Shown piece by piece: positions 1 to 5,510 of a stretch of 5,510 nt of DNA. A program made the translations under genes and the position numbers. The notes below the pieces were generated by a model. It saw only the letters and a list, made by a program, of their open reading frames with translations, was not told the origin of the DNA and made no database searches. Every line of letters starts with the position of its first letter. Position 1 is the first letter of the stretch. Source of the DNA: Geothermobacter sp964441925 (GTDB lineage Bacteria; Desulfobacterota; Desulfuromonadia; Desulfuromonadales; Geothermobacteraceae); NCBI GenBank assembly GCA_964441925.1, contig CAYTVY010000157.1, forward strand, positions 1 to 5,510, in the 5' to 3' direction.

Positions 1-455
1 ACTGGCAGGAGCGGATGCACTACATCGACGACGCCCTCGGCCAGTGCGCCGGGCTCTCCTCCTTCCCGCTGAAACCGCCCTACCACATCCACAACTACCC
101 GAAGTTCATCTCCGCCGGCGCCGGCATCGAGATGGACGAGGAGAAACTGACCGAGGCGGCGAAGCGCTACCGGACCCTGGTACGGGCGATCAACATCCGC
201 CGCGGCATGCGGCGCAAGGACGAGAAGCCGCCGGAGAACCACTGGAAGCACCGTTTCCCCGAACTGGAGAAAGAGCTGCTCGACACCTACTACAAGTTCA
301 AGGGCTGGAACGAGGAGGGCATCCCGACCAGGGAAACCCTGGAGGCGCTCGGCCTCGACTACGTGGCCCGCGACTTTCTCGAACGGGGCATCCTGAACGA
401 AGGCGAGACCGGGGCCGGCGAAAAGGTCGAGGCGGCCGAGACAGCAAACCCGTAA
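1..455 (+). CDS. C-terminal part of an AOR-family tungsten oxidoreductase (BamB-like), 5' end outside window
   Basis: The frame is already open at base 3 (Trp-Gln-Glu-Arg before the Met at 15) and ends at TAA 453-455, so about 150 C-terminal residues are present and the Met at 15 is internal. The segment DDALGQC (Cys codon 45-47) fits the AOR-family D-x-x-G-x-C motif, whose Cys is the fourth ligand of the [4Fe-4S] cluster beside the bis-pterin tungsten centre and whose Asp contacts the pterin. Further on, NIRRGMRRKDEKPPENHW (about 195-245) is the usual C-terminal signature of these enzymes. The extreme C-terminus is a low-complexity Glu/Ala-rich tail. The neighbours, a three-cluster ferredoxin and Hdr-like subunits, point to the BamB type, the active-site subunit of class II benzoyl-CoA reductase. 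The substrate pocket is not in the window, so a different AOR with another substrate cannot be excluded. AOR family is near certain; BamB identity is moderate. Confidence 0.9.
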   Translation, partial: WQERMHYIDDALGQCAGLSSFPLKPPYHIHNYPKFISAGAGIEMDEEKLTEAAKRYRTLVRAINIRRGMRRKDEKPPENHWKHRFPELEKELLDTYYKFKGWNEEGIPTRETLEALGLDYVARDFLERGILNEGETGAGEKVEAAETANP

Positions 456-461
456 GCAGCC

Positions 462-468
462 GGGAGGA
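462..468 (+). promoter_or_regulatory. Ribosome binding site for the GTG-initiated ferredoxin gene
   Basis: GGGAGGA lies 8 nt upstream of GTG 477, in the 21-bp gap after the AOR stop codon. It is a near-perfect Shine-Dalgarno match. It supports the GTG at 477 as start; the other GTG at 470 is out of frame. Confidence 0.8.
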
Positions 469-476
469 CGTGAACC

Positions 477-1016
477 GTGAGCAAGAAGAAGAAAACGATC
501 AAGAACATCAAGATCGACGTTGACAAGTGCAACGGCTGCCGGGCCTGCGAGGTCATCTGCTCCGCCTTCCACGCCGTGCCGAAGTACAGCAGCAACAACC
601 CCGCACGCTCGCGTATCCGGGTGATTCACGACCCGCTGCGCGATATCTACGTGCCGGTCTACGCCGGCGAATACACCGTCGCCGAGTGTGCCGGCCGCGA
701 CAAGTACGTCATCGACGGCAAGGAATACGACGAGTGTGCCTTCTGCCGCGCCGCCTGCCCCTCACGGCCGGAGTTCAAGGAACCGGATTCCGGCCTGCCG
801 CTGAAATGCGATATGTGCGAGGGCGAGGAGGAACCCCTCTGCGTCAAGTGGTGCCTGGTCGACGCCCTGACCTACGAGGAACGGGAAGAAGAGGTGGAGG
901 TCGAGGAGGGCGAGGCGCCGGACGAGATCGAGACCGGTCTGGAAACCCTGATCAACCGCTACGGCCTCGACAAGATCCGCGACACGATGGAACAGCTGGC
1001 GAAGGACAAGGGCTGA
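477..1016 (+). CDS. Three-cluster 4Fe-4S ferredoxin, electron-transfer partner of the AOR subunit (BamC-like)
   Basis: A 179-residue cytoplasmic protein starting at GTG 477 and ending at TGA 1014-1016; there is no signal peptide or membrane segment. It contains exactly 12 cysteines: C18-x2-C21-x2-C24-x3-C28; C71 with C87-x2-C90-x3-C94-Pro; and C111-x2-C114-x7-C122-x3-C126. This is enough for three [4Fe-4S] clusters in a DmsB/HycB-like polyferredoxin fold. BamC of the BamBC benzoyl-CoA reductase core is known to carry three such clusters that wire the tungsten/[4Fe-4S] subunit to the Hdr-like module, and the position directly after the AOR gene fits that. After the last motif is a strongly acidic stretch (about residues 134-150), then a short helical-looking tail ending in DKG. 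The basic N-terminus (SKKKK) is followed at once by the first cluster motif. Ferredoxin assignment is firm; partnership with the AOR is inferred from adjacency. Confidence 0.92.
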   Translation: MSKKKKTIKNIKIDVDKCNGCRACEVICSAFHAVPKYSSNNPARSRIRVIHDPLRDIYVPVYAGEYTVAECAGRDKYVIDGKEYDECAFCRAACPSRPEFKEPDSGLPLKCDMCEGEEEPLCVKWCLVDALTYEEREEEVEVEEGEAPDEIETGLETLINRYGLDKIRDTMEQLAKDKG

Positions 1017-1025
1017 AAACCGGAT

Positions 1026-1112
1026 CTCGCGCGGAGACGCGAAGGCGCAGAGAAAACATCGGACCTTCTCTGTGACTCTGCGTCTTGAGTGAGCAAAGCG
1101 AACGGGCGCGAG
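1026..1112. repeat. Imperfect palindromic repeat element, copy 1 (structured intercistronic element)
   Basis: This 87-bp element fills most of the gap between the ferredoxin and HdrD-like genes. The outer arms CTCGCGC (1026-1032) and GCGCGAG (1106-1112) are perfectly complementary over 7 bp. The inner arms 1034-1054 and 1066-1086 give 16 Watson-Crick pairs, 3 G-T pairs and 2 mismatches out of 21, closing an 11-nt loop. Between the inner and outer right arms lies an unpaired 19-nt segment (1087-1105); the 10-mer AGCGAACGGG (1097-1106) ends on the first base of the outer right arm. The same architecture and 10-mer recur at 5396-5486. No T-run follows, so it is not a typical intrinsic terminator. 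It is probably a dispersed REP/MITE-like repeat that is transcribed as an RNA hairpin within the operon. The family name is unknown to me. Confidence 0.65.
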
Positions 1113-1152
1113 GCGACCTGGCATTATTGCCCGCATCAACCAACAAACAGAC

Positions 1153-1158
1153 AGGTGA
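1153..1158 (+). promoter_or_regulatory. Ribosome binding site that decides the start of the HdrD-like gene
   Basis: AGGTGA lies 4 nt before the in-frame GTG at 1163. It favours that start over an upstream in-frame TTG at 1085, which sits inside the palindromic repeat and has no visible Shine-Dalgarno sequence. Confidence 0.7.
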
Positions 1159-1162
1159 CAGC

Positions 1163-2314
1163 GTGGAAACCGTAGCTCCCGAACAGGAAATCATCGAGGT
1201 CATCAAGGAGAAGGGCGGTGACTCGTTCAAGTACTGCTACCAGTGCGGGCTGTGCGACGCCGTCTGCCCCTGGAACCGGGTGCGGCCGTTCAGCATGCGC
1301 AAACTGGTCCGCCAGGCGACCTTCGGCCTGACCGAGATCGACAAGGAGGAGATGTGGCGCTGCTCGACCTGCGGCACCTGTCCCCAGCGCTGCCCGCGGG
1401 GAGTGAACCAGATCGAGGCGGGCGTGGCGCTGCGGCGCATCGCCGCCGAGTACGACGTCTATCCGGGACACGTGGCGCCGGTGCAGAACGTCGTCGCCAG
1501 CCTGACCTCCGAAGGCAATCCCTTGAGCGGCGAGCGGGAGAAAAGGGCCGACTGGGCCAAGGGGCTGGGCGTCAAGCCCTTCTCCGAGGAGATGGAGCTG
1601 CTCTACTTCACCGGCTGCTATTTCAGCTACGACCCGCGGATGCGCCAGGTGGCGGCCGCCACCGTCGCCGTCCTGCAGAAGGCCGGAATCGACTTCGGCA
1701 TTCTCGGCGCGGCCGAAAGCTGCTGCGGCGAGAGCATCCGCAAGACCGGCAACGAGGATCTCTTCAAGCGCCTGGCGCGTGACAACATCAAGGTCTTCGT
1801 CGACCACGGGGTGAAGAAGGTGCTGGTCTCCTCGCCCCACTGCTACCACACCTTCAAGAACGAGTACCCCGAGTTCATGGTCAACTTCGAGGTGGTGTTC
1901 ATCTCCGAGCTGATCGCCGAACTGATCGCCGACGGCCGGCTGGAGCTGAAGGGAGAGTTTCCGAAGAAGGTCACCTACCACGACCCCTGCTACCTGGGAC
2001 GGCACAACGGTATTTTCGACGCGCCCCGCCAGGTGCTGGACAGCATTCCCGGCCTGCAGCTGAGCGAAATGGCGGACAACCGCGAGCACAGCCTCTGCTG
2101 CGGCGGCGGGGGCGGCCGGATCTGGATGGAGACCCCCAAGGAGGACCGTTTTTCCGATCTGCGCGTGCGGCAGGCGGTCGCCGCCGGCGCCGAGGTGCTG
2201 GTGACCTCCTGCCCCTACTGCATCACCAACTTCACCGACAGCAGCCTCGATCTGGACGACGACGAGGCGCTGGAAATCAAGGACCTGACGGAAATCGTCC
2301 AGGCCGTGCTCTGA
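1163..2314 (+). CDS. HdrD/GlpC-like iron-sulfur protein with two CCG domains (BamD-like)
   Basis: A 383-residue cytoplasmic protein from GTG 1163; stop TGA 2312-2314. The N-terminal ferredoxin domain has two classical motifs, C25-x2-C28-x2-C31-x3-C35-Pro and C67-x2-C70-x2-C73-x3-C77-Pro. Two cysteine-rich CCG domains follow. The first is C152, C187-C188, then C227 with Ser224 where the first Cys of the usual C-x2-C pair would be. The second is complete: C276-x35-C312-C313-x36-C350-x2-C353, with a Gly-rich stretch after the CC pair. This is the HdrC+HdrB fusion (HdrD) arrangement, in which CCG domains hold noncubane clusters or other metal sites. It likely passes electrons between the HdrA-like protein encoded 15 bp downstream and the ferredoxin/AOR pair, as proposed for BamD. 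The frame extends upstream to TTG 1085, but those 26 residues would be encoded by the repeat element and by unrelated-looking sequence. HdrD family is firm; the Bam role is inferred. Confidence 0.93.
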   Translation: METVAPEQEIIEVIKEKGGDSFKYCYQCGLCDAVCPWNRVRPFSMRKLVRQATFGLTEIDKEEMWRCSTCGTCPQRCPRGVNQIEAGVALRRIAAEYDVYPGHVAPVQNVVASLTSEGNPLSGEREKRADWAKGLGVKPFSEEMELLYFTGCYFSYDPRMRQVAAATVAVLQKAGIDFGILGAAESCCGESIRKTGNEDLFKRLARDNIKVFVDHGVKKVLVSSPHCYHTFKNEYPEFMVNFEVVFISELIAELIADGRLELKGEFPKKVTYHDPCYLGRHNGIFDAPRQVLDSIPGLQLSEMADNREHSLCCGGGGGRIWMETPKEDRFSDLRVRQAVAAGAEVLVTSCPYCITNFTDSSLDLDDDEALEIKDLTEIVQAVL

Positions 2315-2329
2315 GACAGGGGACGCATC

Positions 2330-5300
2330 ATGGCAAACAGACCTGCAGCACGACATACCGCGGACAAGGGCGACGTCCTGGTGGTCGGTGGCGGCATCAG
2401 CGGCATCCAGGCCTCGCTCGACCTCGCCGATTCCGGTTTCCGGGTCTTTCTGGTCGACCGCTCGCCGGCCCTCGGCGGCAAGATGGCCCAGCTCGACAAG
2501 ACCTTTCCCACCAACGACTGTTCGATGTGCATCGAGTCGCCCAAGTTCATCGAGTGCTCGCGCAATCCGAACATCGAGATCCTGACCTACACCGAGGTGG
2601 AGCGGGTCGAGGGCGAAGCGGGCGATTTCCGGGTCACCCTGACGAAGAAGCCGCGCTACATCATCGAGGAGAAGTGCACCGGCTGCAACATCTGCGTCGA
2701 CTACTGCCCGGTGGAGATCCCCGACCCCTTCAACCAGGGGCTGGCGAACAACAAGGCGGTGCACATCCACTTCTCGCAGGCGGTGCCGCTGGTCACCTAC
2801 GTCGACCCCGAGACCTGCCTCTACCTGCAGGAGGAGAAGTGCCAGATCTGCGTCGGCGTCTGCAAGACCAGGGCGATCGACCTGCACCAGCGGCCGCAGC
2901 GGGTCGAGATCGAGGTCGGCGCCATCGTGCTCTCCCCCGGCTACGACACCTTCGACCCGAAACTGCGCAACGATTTCGGCTACGGGCTGATGGAGAACGT
3001 GGTCACCAGCCTCGATTTCGAGCGGCTGCTCTGCTCCACCGGCCCCTTCGAGGGCGAGGTGCTGCGTCCATCCGACCACACCCATCCGAAGAAGATCGCC
3101 TGGATCCAGTGCGTCGGTTCGCGCCAGGTGCTCGAAGGCGGCAACAGCTACTGCTCGGCGGTCTGCTGCACCTACACCCAGAAGCAGGTGATTCTGGCCA
3201 AGGACCATGACAGCGAGCTCGACGCCACCATCTTCCACAACGACATCCGCGCCTTCGGCAAGGATTTCGAACGCTTCTACCAGCGGGCCGAGAAACTGGA
3301 GGACGTCCGGTTCATCCGCAGCTACGTCACCGTCGTGCGCGAGGACCCGCAGACCAGGAACGTCACCATCCGCTATTCGACCTTCGACGAGGGGGTGAAG
3401 GAAGAAGAGTTCGAGCTGGTGGTGCTCTCGGTCGGGCTGAACCCGCCGGCCGGCAACCGGAAGCTGGCGGAAACCTTCGGCATCGAGCTGAACGAGCACG
3501 GCTTCTGCAAGACCGATCCGCGCAACCCGATCCTGACCAACCGCAAGGGCGTCTTCGTGTCCGGCGCCTTCCAGGGACCGATGGACATTCCCGAGGCGGT
3601 GGTCACCGCCAGCGGCGCCGACGCCCTGTGCGGCAAGCTGCTCAGTCACCGCCGGCACCGTCTCAGCCGCGAGCGGGTCTACCCGCCGGAGCGGGACGTC
3701 TCGCAGGAAGAGCCCCGCATCGGGGTGGTGGTCTGCCACTGCGGCGCCAACATCGGCCGGGTGGTCGACATCCCGGCGGTGGTCGAGTACGCCGCCACCC
3801 TGGAGCACGTCACCTGGGCGGGCGAGAACCTGTTCGCCTGCTCCACCGAGAACGCCAAGCAGATCGCCGACGCCATTGTCGAAAAGGGGCTCAACCGGCT
3901 GGTGCTGGCCGCCTGCACGCCGCGCACCCATGAGCCGCTGTTCCGCGACACCTGCCGCGAGGCGGGACTCAACCCCTATTTCTTCGAGTTCGCCAACATC
4001 CGCGAGCACTGCTCCTGGGTGCACGCCAAGGAGAAGGAGAACGCCACCGAAAAGGCCAAGGACATCATCCGCATGTCGGTGGCCCGGGCCGCCCACCTGG
4101 AGGCACTGCAGGAATTCGAGCTGCCGGTCGACAAGCGGGCCCTGGTGATCGGCGGCGGCCTGGCCGGCATGACCAGCGCCCTGAACATGGCCGAGCAGGG
4201 CTTCGAGATCTACCTGGTGGAAAAAGAGGCCGACCTGGGCGGCATGGCCCGCCGCCTCCACTACACCCTCGAGGGGATGGACGTGCAGGCCCACCTGCGG
4301 GAGCTGATCGCCAGGGTCTACCGCAACCCGCGCATCCATGTCGCCACCTCGGCCCGCATCCTCGACGTCACCGGCTACATCGGCAACTTCGAGACCACCG
4401 TCGAACGCGAGGGCGGCCGGCGGCAGACCATCCGCCACGGCATCGCCGTGGTGGCCACCGGGGCCGAAGAGTACCGGCCCGACGAATATCTCTACGGCGA
4501 GAACGAGCGGGTGCTGACCCAGCTCGAGCTGGAGGAGGCGATCGTCGCCGGCAACAAACGGGTCGCCGCCGCGTCCAGCCTGGTGATGATCCAGTGTGTC
4601 GGCTGCCGTGACAGCGAACGCAACTACTGCAGCCGGGTCTGCTGCGGCCAGGCGCTCAAGAACGCCCTGAAGCTGAAGGAGCGCAACCCCGACATCGACA
4701 TCCACATCCTCTACCGCGACATGCGCAGCTACGGCTTCAAGGAGGATTTCTACCGCCGGGCCGCCGAGCTGGACATCAAGTTCATCCGCTACCAGCCGGA
4801 GGAGAAGCCGCAGGTCGCGGCGGCCGGTGACAGGCTGACGGTTACCGTTCCCGATCCGGTGCTGGGGCAGCGCCTGGAGCTGGAAGCCGACCTGCTGGTG
4901 CTGTCGGCGGCCGTGGTGCCGACGGCGGGCGGCCGGGAGCTGGGACGGCTGTTCAAGGTCTCGATGAACCCGGACGGTTTCTTCCAGGAGGCGCACGTCA
5001 AGCTGCGGCCGGTCGACTTCGCCGCCGACGGGGTCTTCCTCTGCGGCACCGCCCAGTACCCGAAGCACATCCACGAGACCATCAACCAGGCCTACGGCGC
5101 CGCCGGGCGGGCGGTCGCCATCCTTTCGGGCGACACGGTCACCGCCTCGGGCGCGGTCTGTGACGTCAACGAGTACGCCTGCGTCTCCTGCGGCGCCTGC
5201 ATCAGCGCCTGCACCTACGACGCGATCAGCTTCGTTGATACGCCCCGGGGCCGCAAGGCCCGGGTCGAGCCGGTGCTCTGCAAGGGCGACGGCCTGTGCA

Positions 5301-5386
5301 ACGCCAAGTGCCCGACCGGGGCGATCTACCTGAAGCACTACACCGACGACGAGATTCTCGCCCAGATCGACGAGGCGATTCCGTGA
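2330..5386 (+). CDS. Tandem HdrA-like flavin/iron-sulfur oxidoreductase (BamE-like), two HdrA halves fused
   Basis: A 1018-residue cytoplasmic protein; ATG 2330 is preceded by AGGGGA (2318-2323, 6-nt spacer). Half one: FAD-binding GGGISG (20-25) and LGG (48-50), the HdrA cysteine set C64, C67, C76, an inserted ferredoxin domain (C116-x2-C119-x2-C122-x3-C126-Pro; C163-x7-C171-x2-C174-x3-C178), IQCVGSR and YCSAVCC (259-280), and a second flavin-site stretch near 406-414. Half two: an HdrA N-terminal domain with CHCG (469-472), C504, ACTPRTHEP (from 528), C542 and C561; GGGLAG (608-613); IQCVGCR and YCSRVCC (754-772); GVFLCG (901-906). A C-terminal ferredoxin domain has C951-x2-C954-x2-C957-x3-C961 and C984, Asp987, C990, C994-Pro. 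Methanogen HdrA is about 650 residues with one FAD, so this is a duplication/fusion with two predicted FADs. HdrA is the bifurcating subunit of its family, so this is the probable site of electron bifurcation. Stop is TGA 5384-5386. Confidence 0.94.
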   Translation: MANRPAARHTADKGDVLVVGGGISGIQASLDLADSGFRVFLVDRSPALGGKMAQLDKTFPTNDCSMCIESPKFIECSRNPNIEILTYTEVERVEGEAGDFRVTLTKKPRYIIEEKCTGCNICVDYCPVEIPDPFNQGLANNKAVHIHFSQAVPLVTYVDPETCLYLQEEKCQICVGVCKTRAIDLHQRPQRVEIEVGAIVLSPGYDTFDPKLRNDFGYGLMENVVTSLDFERLLCSTGPFEGEVLRPSDHTHPKKIAWIQCVGSRQVLEGGNSYCSAVCCTYTQKQVILAKDHDSELDATIFHNDIRAFGKDFERFYQRAEKLEDVRFIRSYVTVVREDPQTRNVTIRYSTFDEGVKEEEFELVVLSVGLNPPAGNRKLAETFGIELNEHGFCKTDPRNPILTNRKGVFVSGAFQGPMDIPEAVVTASGADALCGKLLSHRRHRLSRERVYPPERDVSQEEPRIGVVVCHCGANIGRVVDIPAVVEYAATLEHVTWAGENLFACSTENAKQIADAIVEKGLNRLVLAACTPRTHEPLFRDTCREAGLNPYFFEFANIREHCSWVHAKEKENATEKAKDIIRMSVARAAHLEALQEFELPVDKRALVIGGGLAGMTSALNMAEQGFEIYLVEKEADLGGMARRLHYTLEGMDVQAHLRELIARVYRNPRIHVATSARILDVTGYIGNFETTVEREGGRRQTIRHGIAVVATGAEEYRPDEYLYGENERVLTQLELEEAIVAGNKRVAAASSLVMIQCVGCRDSERNYCSRVCCGQALKNALKLKERNPDIDIHILYRDMRSYGFKEDFYRRAAELDIKFIRYQPEEKPQVAAAGDRLTVTVPDPVLGQRLELEADLLVLSAAVVPTAGGRELGRLFKVSMNPDGFFQEAHVKLRPVDFAADGVFLCGTAQYPKHIHETINQAYGAAGRAVAILSGDTVTASGAVCDVNEYACVSCGACISACTYDAISFVDTPRGRKARVEPVLCKGDGLCNAKCPTGAIYLKHYTDDEILAQIDEAIP

Positions 5387-5395
5387 GTAACGGGT

Positions 5396-5486
5396 TCACC
5401 ACAGAGGACCGGAGGAAAAGCAAAGGAGAAAAATGATTTTCCCGGTGTCCTCCGTAACCCGGGAGGACAGAGCGAACGGGTGGTGA
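5396..5486. repeat. Imperfect palindromic repeat element, copy 2, downstream of the HdrA-like gene
   Basis: A 91-bp element starting 9 bp after the stop codon. The outer arms TCACCAC (5396-5402) and GTGGTGA (5480-5486) pair perfectly over 7 bp. The inner arms pair as GAGGAC (5404-5409) with GTCCTC (5447-5452), and GGAAAA (5414-5419) with TTTTCC (5437-5442), separated by a 4-nt internal mismatch on each side. The 10-mer AGCGAACGGG (5471-5480) occupies the same place as in copy 1, on the 3' side and ending in the outer right arm. An alternative local hairpin, TGTCCTCC (5446-5453) with GGAGGACA (5462-5469), is perfect over 8 bp with an 8-nt loop and would compete with the inner stem. No T-run follows it. 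The remaining bases 5487-5510 show no gene start or other signal that I can support. Confidence 0.6.
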
Positions 5487-5510
5487 CAAGGATTTTCACC
5501 ATCATTCTCA

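Noticed and set aside
44..523. A long plus-strand frame overlapping the AOR end and the ferredoxin start.
   Set aside because: It is a shifted shadow of the AOR frame, Arg/Gly/Pro-rich, without motifs, and conflicts with the clear AOR C-terminus and the ferredoxin gene.
1136..5338. A 1400-codon open frame on the minus strand covering the HdrD-like and HdrA-like genes.
   Set aside because: Its codons lie exactly opposite the sense codons; both plus genes share one phase because 1163 and 2330 differ by a multiple of 3. It stays open only because the sense genes use no TTA, CTA or TCA codons, as expected in a GC-rich genome. Its translation is low-complexity and resembles no known family, while the plus strand has full cofactor motifs.
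5446..5469. Intrinsic terminator after the HdrA-like gene.
   Set aside because: The 8-bp GC-rich hairpin is followed by GAGCGAACGGG, not a T-run, so the classical terminator signature is missing.
5433..5486. A 17-codon open frame, ATG 5433 to TGA 5486, with AGGAG upstream.
   Set aside because: It lies wholly within palindrome copy 2, its stop is formed by the outer arm GTGGTGA, and it has no recognisable domain. A repeat by-product is more likely than a leader peptide.
5384..5510. Possible selenocysteine readthrough of the HdrA TGA stop: the frame stays open to the window end (41 codons).
   Set aside because: The protein already ends at a natural point after its C-terminal ferredoxin domain, the readthrough sequence is the repeat element, and no Cys-aligned family position is expected there.
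1..5510. tRNA, rRNA, CRISPR array, insertion sequence or sigma-factor promoter.
   Set aside because: I found no cloverleaf, no regularly spaced direct repeats, no transposase coding region and no convincing -35/-10 or -24/-12 pair by eye. Noncoding space is limited to small gaps, two of them occupied by the palindromes.

Overview
The window is a high-GC stretch carrying one strand-uniform gene cluster, read left to right: (1) the last ~150 codons of a tungsten-type aldehyde:ferredoxin oxidoreductase (AOR) family protein, (2) a small polyferredoxin with exactly 12 cysteines, enough for three [4Fe-4S] clusters, (3) an HdrD/GlpC-like protein with two 4Fe-4S motifs and two CCG domains, and (4) a 1018-residue protein made of two fused HdrA-like flavin/iron-sulfur halves. 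The order AOR - ferredoxin - HdrD-like - HdrA-like is that of bamB-bamC-bamD-bamE, the class II (ATP-independent) benzoyl-CoA reductase of strict anaerobes such as Geobacter metallireducens. By family knowledge, BamBC holds the tungsten active site and BamD-I are thought to drive the low-potential electron by flavin-based electron bifurcation. The window ends before any bamF-I (MvhD-like and NuoEFG-like) genes could be seen. A paralogous AOR-Hdr complex acting on another substrate therefore remains possible.

The organism is most likely a strictly anaerobic deltaproteobacterium of the Desulfuromonadales/Geobacterales type. This is inferred from gene order, protein character and high GC, not from a marker gene.

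Layout: AOR C-terminus (to 455), a 21-bp gap with a strong ribosome binding site, ferredoxin gene (477-1016), a 146-bp gap filled largely by an imperfect palindrome (1026-1112), HdrD-like gene (best start GTG at 1163, end 2314), a 15-bp gap, tandem HdrA gene (2330-5386), then a 124-bp noncoding tail holding a second palindrome (5396-5486). No promoter or classical terminator is evident, so the four genes are probably one transcript that begins upstream and may continue downstream.

The main non-textbook signal is the pair of palindromes. They differ in sequence, but both have a perfect 7-bp outer stem, an inner imperfect stem, and the same 10-mer AGCGAACGGG placed asymmetrically on the 3' side, its last G opening the right outer arm. 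The outer arms have changed on both sides while keeping complementarity, which suggests a dispersed structured repeat family. The proteins also show cofactor oddities: an Asp in place of a cluster Cys in the last ferredoxin motif of the HdrA fusion, unequal HdrA halves, and one degenerate CCG domain beside an intact one.
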